NCBI RefSeq assembly: GCF_013432195.1
Contig: NZ_JACCDB010000004.1
Coordinates: 162,818 to 226,817 of the forward strand
Reading direction: 5' to 3'
Length of the DNA stretch: 64,000 bases
Source: Tepidicella baoligensis
Lineage (GTDB): Bacteria; Pseudomonadota; Gammaproteobacteria; Burkholderiales; Burkholderiaceae_C
The position numbers and the translations under genes were made by a program. Shown here in pieces: positions 44,485 to 55,685 of the stretch; the first letter of the stretch is position 1, and the number at the start of each line of letters is the position of its first letter. The notes beneath the pieces were generated by a model that saw only the letters and a program-made list of their open reading frames with translations, had not been told where the DNA came from and did no database searches.

Positions 44485-46374
44485 TCAGGTTTTGGGGTCG
44501 TCCGGCTTGGTCTGAATTGGGGGTTCGAGTTCGAACGAGCCGACATCGAAGTCGAGGGTATGGTCCTCACGCTTTTCAGATGTTGGCGAACCCGAGGACT
44601 CGTCGGCCCCACTGAGGGGCGGTGCGGACGGCAGCTCGAAATCCAGCATCGGAGCCGCCGCAGCGGCCCCTCCCGGACGGGGGGACAGTTCGGTCACGGA
44701 CTTCCAGTCCGTCACTGGCAGCGCCGTCTCCTGTTGGGGCGTGTCGGAGCAAGCCTCGCGAAGCTCCCAAACGCCTCTGAGCATGAGCAGGTCATCGAAC
44801 GCGGCCAGGGTACGCACGGTCAGCGGGCTGTCTGCCGCACCGGGCTGCGAGGCCAGCGCACGCGCCAACAGATCGCCCGCCGCGGCGCGAGGCCATTCGC
44901 GCACCAGCGCCTGGATGAAGGCCGTGTCCTCATCGAGATGACGAGACGCCGAGAACTGGGCCCTCTCGGGTACCAGGCGTTGGAAATGCGTTTCGTAAAA
45001 CCGTTGGGCGGCGCTGCGGTCGTTCTCGCTGCCATGGAGCTGGGCCAGCTGCAACCACAGCAGATACGGGGCCTCCGATGCCCGCGGGCTATCAGACACG
45101 AAAGCACTCAGCGCTGCCATGGCCTCCTGGAATTGACCGATGGACTCACAGAAGCGCGCCTGCTGCCAGGTGTCTTCCAGCGCGGCAAGGTCCAATGGGG
45201 CGACCGGGACCTCGTGGAACATGGATTCGCGTGCATCGGCAACCTCCAGACCGTCCATGCCATCGGGCGGTGAAACCTCACCGGGCGGCCCAGCCGGCGC
45301 CGTCTGCGCCGGCTGCGGCAAAGAGGACTCCCACCAGGGCACGGCCACAGGAGCCGATGCGGCGGACCGGCGCCAGGTACGCCACGCATACCACAGCCCA
45401 GCCAGCAGCAACAGCGACAAGCCTCCCAACCCATACACCAGGGCGGATGACCCCTGTTGCGCCTGCTCAGCGGCACGCAGTTGGGCATTCATGGTTTCCA
45501 GCGCCAGCCGCAGGCGCTCCTGCTCTGCCCGCAGCGCCTCGAGCTCTTGCTGCAAAGGATTCGGTTCCACCGCCGCGACGGTCGGAACTGGTGCGTCGGA
45601 GGTCATGGGGGCGCTGCCGCTGTCCGAGGCAGCGCCGGCAGAAGGCATGTCGACCGGATCGAGTTGCAGACGCGAACCCGCCGCGGGCTCGTCCTGCGGC
45701 AGGGTGACGGTGCCAGCGGCATGCCGAGGGTCGTCTTGCACGGGGGGTGGCGCCACGACGGGCAGCGGACGGGTCTTGGACAGCATGCGCGTCACTGCTG
45801 CGGGGCGAGGGGCAGGTGCGGAGAGGCGAATCGGGGTTTCGGGCTGCAGCGCGGCAGAATCTGCAGATCGAGCAGGCGTTGCCGCAGCGGTCGAAGGCTG
45901 TCCTGCGACGCGCACCGGCGCCAGCCCCTCGACAGGCGCTGCCGCAGGCGCAGGCGGGCGCTGGACCAGCACAGGTCCCGAAGCCGCCGGAGCTGGCGTG
46001 GCCAAGCGAGGTTCCACATCCGCCAGCAGGGTGTAGCTGCGGCGAAACGGCGTCTGACAGCCGACCTGGATGGTCACCGTCACGATCGGTTCATTCACCG
46101 GCTCGGTGGCGCGCACCCGCAAAGCACCCGCCCCACCGGTGCCGACCCGGTGGATCTCCGCTGTGATCGCCGTGGCCGCAACGCGCATGTCGCCGTAGAT
46201 CACCTCGGCTTCCAGGCACAAGCCCGCAGCGGCTTCGGAAGCATCGATGCTGCTTTGGATGAGGATATCGAGCGGACGACCGATAATGACGTTGCCTTGC
46301 GTGGCACCGAGCGAGACCGCAACGACCTGGGTGGTTGTCGCAAGCAGCACGCTTCCCATCCCCAGCTTCAGCAT
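44485..46374 (-). CDS. FimV-like pole/pilus-organising protein
   Basis: A 629-aa protein. The N-terminal signal-like helix is followed by a FimV/TspA-type domain of about 100 aa (VSLGATQGNVIIGRPLDILIQ), a long Pro/Ala-rich periplasmic linker, a coiled coil at 273-305, one transmembrane helix at 310-332 and an acidic cytoplasmic part with TPR-like helices (460-580). This is the layout of FimV/TspA proteins that assemble polar type IV pilus machinery. Unlike typical FimV no LysM repeat is obvious to me. It is a single gene here. Confidence 0.75.
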   Translation of the reverse strand: MLKLGMGSVLLATTTQVVAVSLGATQGNVIIGRPLDILIQSSIDASEAAAGLCLEAEVIYGDMRVAATAITAEIHRVGTGGAGALRVRATEPVNEPIVTVTIQVGCQTPFRRSYTLLADVEPRLATPAPAASGPVLVQRPPAPAAAPVEGLAPVRVAGQPSTAAATPARSADSAALQPETPIRLSAPAPRPAAVTRMLSKTRPLPVVAPPPVQDDPRHAAGTVTLPQDEPAAGSRLQLDPVDMPSAGAASDSGSAPMTSDAPVPTVAAVEPNPLQQELEALRAEQERLRLALETMNAQLRAAEQAQQGSSALVYGLGGLSLLLLAGLWYAWRTWRRSAASAPVAVPWWESSLPQPAQTAPAGPPGEVSPPDGMDGLEVADARESMFHEVPVAPLDLAALEDTWQQARFCESIGQFQEAMAALSAFVSDSPRASEAPYLLWLQLAQLHGSENDRSAAQRFYETHFQRLVPERAQFSASRHLDEDTAFIQALVREWPRAAAGDLLARALASQPGAADSPLTVRTLAAFDDLLMLRGVWELREACSDTPQQETALPVTDWKSVTELSPRPGGAAAAAPMLDFELPSAPPLSGADESSGSPTSEKREDHTLDFDVGSFELEPPIQTKPDDPKT

Positions 46375-46546
46375 GTTTTGTTCCTTGTGGTGCGGATATG
46401 TGTATCGTTGTCAGCGCTACATTCTGGCACAAGCACCTGACCCGCACCCCATGAGAGACCGCATGAACCCCTCTTTGCACCACACGGCCGCCGCCGTGGG
46501 CCGCGGCGCACCCAACCTGAACCTGACACACGTGGAGGACTGACAC

Positions 46547-47326
46547 ATGCCAGCGACCCTGAAGAGCCACAGCGTGGATGCCACCCTGGTGCTCACGATC
46601 AGCAACCCCGACCACCGCAACGCCCTGGGCCCCGAAATGTACGCCGCCGGCGTCGAGGCCTTCAACGCCGCCGACGGCAACCCGGACGTGCGCTCCATCG
46701 TGATCACCGGCGAAGGCCCCCACTTCTGTGCCGGGGGCAATCTGCAACGCCTGCTGGGCAACCGCCAGCACCCCCCCGCGGTCCAGGCCGAGAGCATCGA
46801 AGGGTTGCATGGCTGGATCGAAGCGGTGCGCAGTGCCTCCAAACCGGTGGTGGCAGCGGTGGAAGGCTCGTGTGCGGGCGCCGGTTTTTCGCTCGCGCTG
46901 GCATGCGATTTCCTGGTCGCAGCCCGCGACAGCGTGTTCGTGATGGCCTACGCCAACGTGGCGCTCTCGCCCGACGGCGGCGGCAGCTGGAACCTGGCGC
47001 GGCAGCTGCCGCGTGCCACCACCATGCAATTGTTGATGCTGGGCGAACGCTTCGGTGCCGATCGGCTGCAGCAGCTTGGCTTGATCAACCATGTCACCGA
47101 ACCCGGTCAGGCGCTGCACCGGGCGCTGGAACTCTGCGAATCGCTCAACGCCAAGGCGCCCAATGCCCTGGCCAGCATCAAGGAGCTGGTCAACGATGCC
47201 GCGCAGCAACCACTCAGCGCCCACCTGCGGCAGGAGCGTGACCAGTTCGTCCGCAACCTGCACCACCCCAACGGCGGCGAAGGCATCAGCGCCTTCCTGG
47301 ACAAGCGCCCGGCACGCTACCGTTGA
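46547..47326 (+). CDS. Enoyl-CoA hydratase/isomerase-family protein
   Basis: A 259-aa crotonase. The oxyanion-hole segments are HFCAGGNLQRL and GSCAGAGFSLALACDF. Catalytic Glu equivalents are ambiguous (the usual Glu in the AYANVALSPDGG segment is an Asp), so it may be a hydratase or another crotonase. It stands upstream of a Crp/Fnr regulator, an APH-like kinase and an ACAD gene on the same strand, a fatty-acid-like degradation set. The start follows GTGGAGG at a normal distance. A 30-codon frame ends just before it. Confidence 0.9.
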   Translation: MPATLKSHSVDATLVLTISNPDHRNALGPEMYAAGVEAFNAADGNPDVRSIVITGEGPHFCAGGNLQRLLGNRQHPPAVQAESIEGLHGWIEAVRSASKPVVAAVEGSCAGAGFSLALACDFLVAARDSVFVMAYANVALSPDGGGSWNLARQLPRATTMQLLMLGERFGADRLQQLGLINHVTEPGQALHRALELCESLNAKAPNALASIKELVNDAAQQPLSAHLRQERDQFVRNLHHPNGGEGISAFLDKRPARYR

Positions 47327-47355
47327 AGCCGCCGCGTCACCCGCGAGACATTTCC

Positions 47356-48105
47356 ATGCACCCCCAGTCACTCACAAGACAGACGATGGACGAACCGATT
47401 CTGACAATGGAAGAACGCGAGGCGATCAACAGCGGTCGCTGGTTCACGAGTCTTTCCCCTTCACTTCGACACGACATCCTTCGATGCGCCTACGTCAAAC
47501 GCTACAAGGACGGCGACCTCATCGTGGCCCGAGGCGACCCACCCTCCGAGTGGTCCGCCGTGGCCAAGGGCGCCGTGCGCGTGAGCTCGACGTCGCTGTC
47601 GGGCAAGCAGATCACCCTGACCTATGTGGAGCCGGGCGTGTGGTTCGGCGACGTGGCGATGTTCGACGGCGACCAACGCACGCACGACGCCTATGCCCAC
47701 GGCCCGACCACGCTGCTGTGCGTGGCGCGCAACGACTTCCAGAAAATCCTGTCGCAGCACGTGGAGCTGTACGAGGCACTGCTGCGGCTGCAGGCGCGGC
47801 GCATCCGCAACCTGTTCGGCCTGGTGGAGGACCTCAACACCCTGCCCCTGCGGGCCCGGCTGGCCAAGCAACTGCTGCACCTGGTGCGCAGCTATGGCGT
47901 GCCCTGCCTGGCCAACGGCAACGAAATCCGCATCGGTCTGCAACTGGCGCAAGAAGAACTGGCCCAGATGCTGGGCGCTTCGCGACAGCGGGTGAATCAG
48001 GAGCTGAAAGCCATGGAGCGCGAGGAAGCCATCCGCATCGAACCGGGCGGGCTGGTGGTGCGCGACCGCTCAGCGCTGATGCGCATCGCCGAAGCCGAAC
48101 ACTGA
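47356..48105 (+). CDS. Crp/Fnr-family regulator
   Basis: A 249-aa regulator with an N-terminal cyclic-nucleotide-binding fold (about 20-140) and a C-terminal winged helix with recognition segment EELAQMLGASRQRVNQELKAME. No Cys cluster like that of FNR is in the N-terminus, so it probably senses a small molecule instead of oxygen. It lies between enoyl-CoA hydratase and the APH/ACAD genes, probably a local regulator. ATG 47386 is an alternative start (30 bases later). Confidence 0.9.
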   Translation: MHPQSLTRQTMDEPILTMEEREAINSGRWFTSLSPSLRHDILRCAYVKRYKDGDLIVARGDPPSEWSAVAKGAVRVSSTSLSGKQITLTYVEPGVWFGDVAMFDGDQRTHDAYAHGPTTLLCVARNDFQKILSQHVELYEALLRLQARRIRNLFGLVEDLNTLPLRARLAKQLLHLVRSYGVPCLANGNEIRIGLQLAQEELAQMLGASRQRVNQELKAMEREEAIRIEPGGLVVRDRSALMRIAEAEH

Positions 48106-48130
48106 CCCCCCACCGGAGACCCCATCGGCC

Positions 48131-49219
48131 ATGAGTGACACCCCTTCCCCCCCTCAGGCCGATGCCTCCTCCCCAGGCGGTCACGCCATCGACATCCCTG
48201 CCCTGGAGCGTTGGTTGACCGCTCACCTCGCCGGTTTCAGCGGGCCCCTGCAGGTGAAGAAGTTTGCCGGCGGGCAGTCGAACCCGACCTACCGCCTCAT
48301 CACCCCGGCACGCAGCTACGTGATGCGGGCCAAACCTGGCCCGGTGGCCAGGCTGCTGCCATCGGCGCATGCCATCGAGCGCGAGTTCCGCGTCATGAGC
48401 GGCCTGGCCGGCACCGATGTGCCCGTGGCCCGCATGCATGTGCTGTGCGAGGACGAAAGCGTCATCGGCCGTGCTTTCTATGTCATGGAGCATGTGGACG
48501 GCCGCGTGCTGTGGGAGCAGTCCCTGCCCGGCATGTCACCGGCCGAGCGCCGCGCCCACTACCTGGAAATGAACCGGGTGCTCGCCGCGCTGCACAAGGT
48601 GGATTTCCGCGCCGCCGGCCTCGGCGACTACGGCAAGCCGGGCAACTATTTCGAGCGCCAGATCGGCCGCTGGAGCAAGCAGTACCAAGCCTCCATCACC
48701 CAGCCGATCCCGGAAATGGATCGCCTCATCGAGTGGCTGCCCGCCCACATCCCGGCCATGGCCCGGGACGAGGCCATGGTCTCCATCGTGCACGGCGACT
48801 ACCGGCTCGACAACCTCATGTTCCACCCCAGCGAGCCCCGCGTGCTGGCGGTGCTGGACTGGGAACTGTCCACCCTCGGGCACCCGCTGGCCGATTTCAG
48901 CTACCACTGCATGTCCTGGCACATCCCCCCCGGCATGTTCCGTGGCATCGCCGGCCTGGACATCGCCGCGCTCGGCATCCCGTCCGAGCAGGAATACATG
49001 GCGTTGTACTGCGAACATACCGGCTTTGCCACCCCCGAGGCCCTCATGGCCGACTGGAACTTCTACCTCGCCTACAACATGTTCCGCCTCGCGGCCATCC
49101 TGCAGGGGATCGCCAAGCGGGTGGAAGACGGCACCGCCTCCAGCGCCCAGGCCCGCCAGTCGGGCGCGGGTGCCCGCCCCATGGCCGAACTGGCCTGGTC
49201 CTTTGCCCAGCGGGCCTGA
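48131..49219 (+). CDS. APH-fold phosphotransferase, ACAD10-like kinase
   Basis: A 362-aa protein of the aminoglycoside-phosphotransferase-like fold. The catalytic loop is [14 protein letters not shown] and the metal Asp is in [12 protein letters not shown]; the ATP Lys is in [16 protein letters not shown]. It precedes an acyl-CoA dehydrogenase by 34 bases. In animals ACAD10 fuses the same two domains, and in bacteria they are often neighbours; a kinase that prepares 4-hydroxyacyl-CoA for the dehydrogenase is the likely role. Not an antibiotic-resistance gene by context. Confidence 0.88.
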   Translation: MSDTPSPPQADASSPGGHAIDIPALERWLTAHLAGFSGPLQVKKFAGGQSNPTYRLITPARSYVMRAKPGPVARLLPSAHAIEREFRVMSGLAGTDVPVARMHVLCEDESVIGRAFYVMEHVDGRVLWEQSLPGMSPAERRAHYLEMNRVLAALHKVDFRAAGLGDYGKPGNYFERQIGRWSKQYQASITQPIPEMDRLIEWLPAHIPAMARDEAMVSIVHGDYRLDNLMFHPSEPRVLAVLDWELSTLGHPLADFSYHCMSWHIPPGMFRGIAGLDIAALGIPSEQEYMALYCEHTGFATPEALMADWNFYLAYNMFRLAAILQGIAKRVEDGTASSAQARQSGAGARPMAELAWSFAQRA

Positions 49220-49253
49220 ACACCCCCGCACCGATCCACCACAGGAGCCCCAC

Positions 49254-50516
<1,263 letters not shown>

Positions 50517-50521
50517 ACCGT

Positions 50522-52966
50522 TCAGCCCAGAGTCGAGGAACGCACCTCGGCCAGGCTGGTCAGGCCCTGCAACACCTTCTCGATGCCGTCCTGGCGCAGG
50601 GTCCGCATGCCTTCCTGGATGGCCAGTACCTGCACCTCCGTCGGGCGGGATCGGCTCTGGATCAGGTGGCGCATTTCGGCCGAGTTGCTCATCAGTTCGT
50701 GCACCGCCAGCCGGCCATAGAAGCCGGTGTGGCCACAACGGTCGCAGCCGCTGGCATGGCTGACGAACAGTTGGCCGTCGCGGCCGAAACGCTTGAGCCA
50801 GTCGGCCATAAGGGTGTCGTGGTCGCGCAGCGGATGCTCATAGGGTAACTGCGCCTGGTAATCGGCGATGAGCTCCTCCAGCAACGCTTTGGAGACCGCC
50901 TCGGTTTGGATGCACGAGAGGCACAGGCGTCGTACCAGGCGCTGGGCCAAGATGCCCTGTAGCGAATCGGCGAAAGAAAATGGATCGACCCCGAGATCCA
51001 CCAGCCGCACCACCGTTTCGGCGGCTGAGTTGGTGTGCAGCGTGGACAGCACCAAGTGTCCGGTCAGGGCCGCCTCGATCGCGATTTCGGCCGTTTCCTG
51101 ATCGCGAATTTCGCCCACCATGATGACGTCCGGGTCGGCCCGCAACAAAGCACGCAGGGCAGCCGCAAACGTCCAACCGATTTTCGGGTTGACCTGGATT
51201 TGGCGCAGCCCGCGCTGGGTGATCTCGACCGGGTCTTCGGCGGTCCAGATCTTGCGACTCGGCGTGTTGATCTGGCGAAGCGCGGAGTGCAGCGTGGTGG
51301 TCTTGCCCGAACCCGTGGGGCCGGCACACAGAAACAGACCGTAGGGCCGTTCGACGATGGCCTCGAACGCGGCCAGGTTGTGCGGGCTGAGCTGCAGCTT
51401 GTCCAGCGGCATCGGCTCGGAGGAAGACAGGATACGCAGCACCACGTCTTCCAGACCGTTGACGGTGGGAATGGTCGCTACGCGCAATTCGATGGCCAGC
51501 CCGCCGAACTTGGCGAAATGGATCTTGCCGTCTTGCGGTTTGCGCCGTTCGGAAATGTCGAGATCGCACATGATTTTGATGCGCGCGATCAGGGCATTGC
51601 GGTAGCTCGACGGCAGTTCCAGATAGGGCCGCATCTGACCATCGACGCGAAAGCGGATGACCAGTTTCTCCCGCCCGGGATAGGGTTCGATGTGGATGTC
51701 TGAAGCCCGCTGGTAGTAGGCCTCGGTGATCATGGAGTTGATCAGCCTGACCAGCGTGTTGTCCGACTGCTCGATCGGGCGCTCGTCGTCCTGAACCTCC
51801 ACCGCCTCGCCCGTCAACTCGACCGCGAGCTGCATCGCATCCACCTGGGCAGCACTCGGCTCGCCGGCGGGCGCTGTGGCAGGAGCCGCTTTGGACGAGG
51901 ACGTCGCGCTGGCCAGATCGCTCATGCCGATCTCTCGGTAGGCCTTCTTGATCTTGTCCACCAGTTCACCACTGGTGCTGACCACCGGAATCACTTTGCG
52001 CTGGGTGGTGAACTCCAGCTCGTCGATGACCTTGAACTGCAACGGATCGGTCATCGCCACCACGATGGATTTACCCTGGTCCAGGATAGGCAGCACCTGC
52101 AACCGCAACGCCAGGGCAAAAGGCACACGACGCAGCGCCGAGGCGTCGATCGGGAACTTGGCCAGATCGACGAAGGGATAACCCATCTTTCGAGCGAAAG
52201 CGGTCTGCAGATCGGCCGCGGTGACGAGTTTTTTTTCGAGCAGGATTTGCCCCAACGGGCGTTTTTTGTCCGCTTGTTGAAGCTTGAGCACCGCATTGAG
52301 CTGATCGACCGTGATCTTGCCCAAGCCCACCAGGGCCTGCCCGATCGGCACCGGCTTGAGGCTGCTCTGGCGCCTGAGTGCTTCCAGCAGCTCCTCGTGC
52401 GTCTCGACCGTGGACTTTTCCACCGTCTCGGAGGTGAAGGCGGGCTCCACAGGTCCCTCGTAGAGCATGGTCTGGGCAAAGTCGGCGTCGGAAATCAACG
52501 CCTCATCGCCTTCCCGGATTTCCAGCCTGACGATGCCGTTCTTGGGCACGAACACCCGGTAGGGGTCGCCATCGAGATTGCGCTTGGGGAAGATCCACAG
52601 GCCCTGGTCGGTTTTTTCGTACCGGTAGCAAATGCCCGAATACAGCGAGCCATCACGCAGGAACACAACGAACGACTGGGCCTGGCTCGCATCCGCACCC
52701 GGCAGCCCGGTCGGGCTGAATTCGGTATCCGTCGGCGCATGGTGCTGGATGCGCAGGCGCTTGACCTGATTGAACTTCAGGCTGAGGCTGCGCTCCTCAC
52801 CCCGAAGCCGCAGCTTCAGGACGCGCCGTTCGGTGTCGAAGTCCAGCAGATGACCGGACACGGTGTTGTCGCTCCAGCCCTCCACCGTGCAGGCCAGAAT
52901 CGCCTCCCCCACGGGAAACACATCCGTGCGCTCGATGTTGGGCAGTTGAAAAGTCGGCTCATTCAT
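50522..52966 (-). CDS. GspE/PilB-type secretion ATPase with N-terminal extension
   Basis: An 814-aa assembly ATPase. Residues about 1-160 form a beta-rich extension I cannot place firmly. An MshE/GspE N-terminal region follows (about 190-345), then the ATPase: Walker A GPTGSGKTTTL at 549-559, AEDPVEITQRGLRQIQV, Walker B DVIMVGEIRDQETAE, HLVLSTLHTN and a zinc clip in RLCLSCIQTE with SGCDRCGHTG. No GspF, GspG or pilus partners are nearby. It lies downstream of two small membrane proteins and the yej genes on the same strand. Confidence 0.9.
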   Translation of the reverse strand: MNEPTFQLPNIERTDVFPVGEAILACTVEGWSDNTVSGHLLDFDTERRVLKLRLRGEERSLSLKFNQVKRLRIQHHAPTDTEFSPTGLPGADASQAQSFVVFLRDGSLYSGICYRYEKTDQGLWIFPKRNLDGDPYRVFVPKNGIVRLEIREGDEALISDADFAQTMLYEGPVEPAFTSETVEKSTVETHEELLEALRRQSSLKPVPIGQALVGLGKITVDQLNAVLKLQQADKKRPLGQILLEKKLVTAADLQTAFARKMGYPFVDLAKFPIDASALRRVPFALALRLQVLPILDQGKSIVVAMTDPLQFKVIDELEFTTQRKVIPVVSTSGELVDKIKKAYREIGMSDLASATSSSKAAPATAPAGEPSAAQVDAMQLAVELTGEAVEVQDDERPIEQSDNTLVRLINSMITEAYYQRASDIHIEPYPGREKLVIRFRVDGQMRPYLELPSSYRNALIARIKIMCDLDISERRKPQDGKIHFAKFGGLAIELRVATIPTVNGLEDVVLRILSSSEPMPLDKLQLSPHNLAAFEAIVERPYGLFLCAGPTGSGKTTTLHSALRQINTPSRKIWTAEDPVEITQRGLRQIQVNPKIGWTFAAALRALLRADPDVIMVGEIRDQETAEIAIEAALTGHLVLSTLHTNSAAETVVRLVDLGVDPFSFADSLQGILAQRLVRRLCLSCIQTEAVSKALLEELIADYQAQLPYEHPLRDHDTLMADWLKRFGRDGQLFVSHASGCDRCGHTGFYGRLAVHELMSNSAEMRHLIQSRSRPTEVQVLAIQEGMRTLRQDGIEKVLQGLTSLAEVRSSTLG

Positions 52967-53009
52967 GCTTTACCCTGAAAAACCGGTGGGTCTGCAACAT
53001 AGCGGCAGG

Positions 53010-53231
53010 TCACAGTCCCAAGACCCATTTGATGACGTTCTTGGCCAGAAACCCCAGCATGCCGAACGACAGCACCAGAAACAGAATGAATGTGCCGAAC
53101 TTGCCCGCCTTGGATTCGCGGGCCAGATTCAGCACGATGAACAGCATGTAAAGGATGAAGGCCCCCACCCCGAAAGTGAGGCCGAACTGGGCGATCTGCC
53201 CCTCGGTATAGCCGAAAATGGTTCCCTGCAT
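53010..53231 (-). CDS. Small two-helix membrane protein, DUF2788-like
   Basis: A 73-aa protein with two hydrophobic helices (about 12-35 and 47-70; FGVGAFILYMLFIVLNLARESKAGKFGTFI in the middle). The size and pattern match the DUF2788 family, which has no known function. The ATG at 53231 is the only start that leaves a normal short protein. It sits 14 bases after the stop of the next gene upstream and 43 bases before the GspE-like gene. Confidence 0.78.
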   Translation of the reverse strand: MQGTIFGYTEGQIAQFGLTFGVGAFILYMLFIVLNLARESKAGKFGTFILFLVLSFGMLGFLAKNVIKWVLGL

Positions 53232-53245
53232 CGGGTCGCTCCGTC

Positions 53246-54025
53246 TCAAGCCCGAGGCGTGCGGATCGAACCCGCGCGCTTGAGATCGACATAGGCGTGC
53301 CAGCTCGCATGCCCGAGCACCGGCACGATCACGATCAGCCCCAGCATCAGCGTAGCCAGGCCGAGTCCGACAAGCGTCACGATCAGCAGGGCCCAAAACG
53401 CCATCACCACCGGATGGCTGCCCACCGCCCGCCAACTCTCGCCCACCGCCACCCACAGCGGGGCCTGCGTGTCCACCAGCATGGGCAGGGTGACGATGCT
53501 GGAGGCGAACATCGGTGCCGCCAGCAGGGCCCCGAGCAGTAGCCACACCTCGAACAGGCCGGGAGCAGGGGCCAGCACCACATGGTGCAGAAAATCGACC
53601 GGCTTTTCCACCGGCGCCACGGACCACAGCGTGATCAAACCGGCGGAGGTGAGCACCCAACCCGTGCCCGCCAAGGCCAGCAGCAGACCGAAGCCCATGA
53701 GCCGCCGGTCACCCGACAACCACACCCTCAGCACCTCGCGGCAGCAGACCTTTTCGCCTTGCTGGGCCTGGCGGCTGACGGTGTAGAGCCCCGTGGCCAG
53801 CACCGGCGCCACGATCAGGAACCCGGAAAACGCGCCGGCCAGCCACCAGAACTGGTCATGCGCCAACCAGAGCAGCAACCCACCAAACCCAGCCAGCCCG
53901 ACCCCGTGCATGAGTCCCGGGAGCGGATTGGCGACCAGATCCCGCCACCCCCATGCCAGCCAGCGCAGCGGCGAAAGCGCATCGATCGCCGGCCGAGCCG
54001 GGGACTTCCCATCGTGTTCTGTCAT
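53246..54025 (-). CDS. Integral membrane protein, DUF2189-like
   Basis: A 259-aa protein with about six hydrophobic helices and an N-terminal cytoplasmic stretch that starts MTEHDGKSPARP. Helices are seen near residues 25-45, 50-75, 105-130, 155-175, 195-225. It looks like the DUF2189 family of inner-membrane proteins with no known function. Start ATG 54025 is 34 bases after yejF. Confidence 0.75.
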   Translation of the reverse strand: MTEHDGKSPARPAIDALSPLRWLAWGWRDLVANPLPGLMHGVGLAGFGGLLLWLAHDQFWWLAGAFSGFLIVAPVLATGLYTVSRQAQQGEKVCCREVLRVWLSGDRRLMGFGLLLALAGTGWVLTSAGLITLWSVAPVEKPVDFLHHVVLAPAPGLFEVWLLLGALLAAPMFASSIVTLPMLVDTQAPLWVAVGESWRAVGSHPVVMAFWALLIVTLVGLGLATLMLGLIVIVPVLGHASWHAYVDLKRAGSIRTPRA

Positions 54026-54059
54026 ACGTCCACCTGATGCCACATCACCCTACATTGGA

Positions 54060-55685
54060 TCACAGCGGCTCCCAGGCGCTGAGCAACTGACGGGTATAGG
54101 GGTGTGCGGGTGCTCGCAGCACCTGCTCGGCCGGACCGCTCTCAACGACCTCTCCGGCCTGCATCACCATCACCTCATGGGCCATGGCCCAGATCACGTC
54201 CACGTCATGGGTGATGAGCAGATAGCTCAGTTCCCGCTCGCGCTGCAGCCGCAGCAAGAGTTCAATCACCTGCTTTTGCACCGTCACGTCCAGTGCGGAG
54301 GTGGGTTCATCGAGCACCAGCACGCGGGGTTGGACGATCAGCGCACGAGCAATGGCCAGGCGCTGGCGTTGCCCGCCCGAAAACTCGTGCGGATACCGCT
54401 GCAACCAGACCGAAAGCAGATCAGGCGGCAGGTCGGGCAGCAAGCCCACCTCGCGCAAGGTCTGCACGACGCGCTCGCGGCGCCGGTCTTCATCGAGTTG
54501 CGGCGCGTGTACACTCAGCCCCTCCCCGACGATCTGCTCCACCGTCATGCGCGGCGACAGGGACGAAAACGGATCCTGGAACACCACCTGCACCTGCTGG
54601 CGCAGGCGTCGAGCCTCGGCCACGCTGCCCCTGCCCTGCGGCCAGGGCCGTCCCATGATCTGCAACTGCCCTTCGTGCGGATGCAGCCCCAGCGCGGCGA
54701 GTGCCAACGTGGACTTGCCGGAACCCGACTCCCCCACCACGCCCAGGGTGCGCCCCGGGGCCAGGGAAAACCGGGCCTGTTTGACCGCCTCGAAACGCCC
54801 GCGCCGGAACCAGCCCACGATTCCCGGCAAAGGCGTGGCGTAAGCCACCACCAGGTCCCGGGCTTGCACCACGGGTGGCTCGGTCGCAGGTTCATGGGCG
54901 GGCAGTCCGCGTGGCGGCCGGCTGCCCAGCAGCTTGCGGGTGTAGGCATGTTGCGGTTGCTCGAACACCTCGGTCACACCGCCCTGCTCCACCAGGTGTC
55001 CCTTTTCCATCACGGCCACCCGGTCGGCGAACTGGCGCACCAGATGCAGGTCGTGGGTGATGAGCAGCACCGCCATGCCCAGGCGCTGCTGGAGTTCTCC
55101 CAGCAGTTCCAGGATCTGGCCACGCAGGCTGGCGTCCAGAGCGGTAGTGGGTTCGTCGGCAATGAGCAGCCGTGGCTCGCTGGCCAGCGCCATGGCGATC
55201 ATGGCCCGTTGGCGCTGGCCGCCGCTCAACTGGTGTGGAAAGGCTTGGGCGCGGCGTGCCGGCTCGGGAATACCCGTGGAGGCCAGCAACTCCTCCACCC
55301 GGCGGCTGGCCTCACGCGGCGACAAGCCCTTCTTCAACGTGAGAACCTCGGCAATTTGGTCTCCGATGGTGTAGAGCGGATTCAACGCCGTCATCGGTTC
55401 CTGAAAGATACAGGCCACCTCGTCGCCACGCACCCCACGCAGCTCCCGTTCGCTCAGGCGCAACAGGTCCCGCCCCTGAAAATGGGCCTGCCCCTGGATG
55501 TCGGCATTCGGCACCAGCCGCAGCAGGCTCAGGGCCGACACCGTCTTGCCCGACCCCGACTCCCCCACCAGTGCCAGCTTTTCGCCCGCCCTCACTTGAA
55601 AGTCGATGCCGTGCACCACGGTCTGCCCACCGAAGCCGATGCGCAGGCCACGCACGTCGAGCAACGTCTCCTGAACGGCATTCAT
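54060..55685 (-). CDS. yejF: YejF, duplicated ATPase of a peptide ABC importer
   Basis: A 541-aa protein with two complete ABC cassettes. P-loops are GESGSGKTV and GESGSGKST; each has a signature (LSGGQRQRAMIA, FSGGQRQRLAIA) and a Walker B with LIADEPTTALD or VLDEPTSALD. Powers YejBE import of oligopeptides, including microcin C in E. coli. The start overlaps yejE by ATGA. Two adjacent ATPase domains in one chain are typical of YejF. Confidence 0.94.
   Translation of the reverse strand: MNAVQETLLDVRGLRIGFGGQTVVHGIDFQVRAGEKLALVGESGSGKTVSALSLLRLVPNADIQGQAHFQGRDLLRLSERELRGVRGDEVACIFQEPMTALNPLYTIGDQIAEVLTLKKGLSPREASRRVEELLASTGIPEPARRAQAFPHQLSGGQRQRAMIAMALASEPRLLIADEPTTALDASLRGQILELLGELQQRLGMAVLLITHDLHLVRQFADRVAVMEKGHLVEQGGVTEVFEQPQHAYTRKLLGSRPPRGLPAHEPATEPPVVQARDLVVAYATPLPGIVGWFRRGRFEAVKQARFSLAPGRTLGVVGESGSGKSTLALAALGLHPHEGQLQIMGRPWPQGRGSVAEARRLRQQVQVVFQDPFSSLSPRMTVEQIVGEGLSVHAPQLDEDRRRERVVQTLREVGLLPDLPPDLLSVWLQRYPHEFSGGQRQRLAIARALIVQPRVLVLDEPTSALDVTVQKQVIELLLRLQRERELSYLLITHDVDVIWAMAHEVMVMQAGEVVESGPAEQVLRAPAHPYTRQLLSAWEPL

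Noticed and set aside
48131-49219. Aminoglycoside resistance kinase
   Set aside because: APH fold, but the neighbours are an acyl-CoA dehydrogenase and a crotonase and the sequence resembles ACAD10-type kinases.
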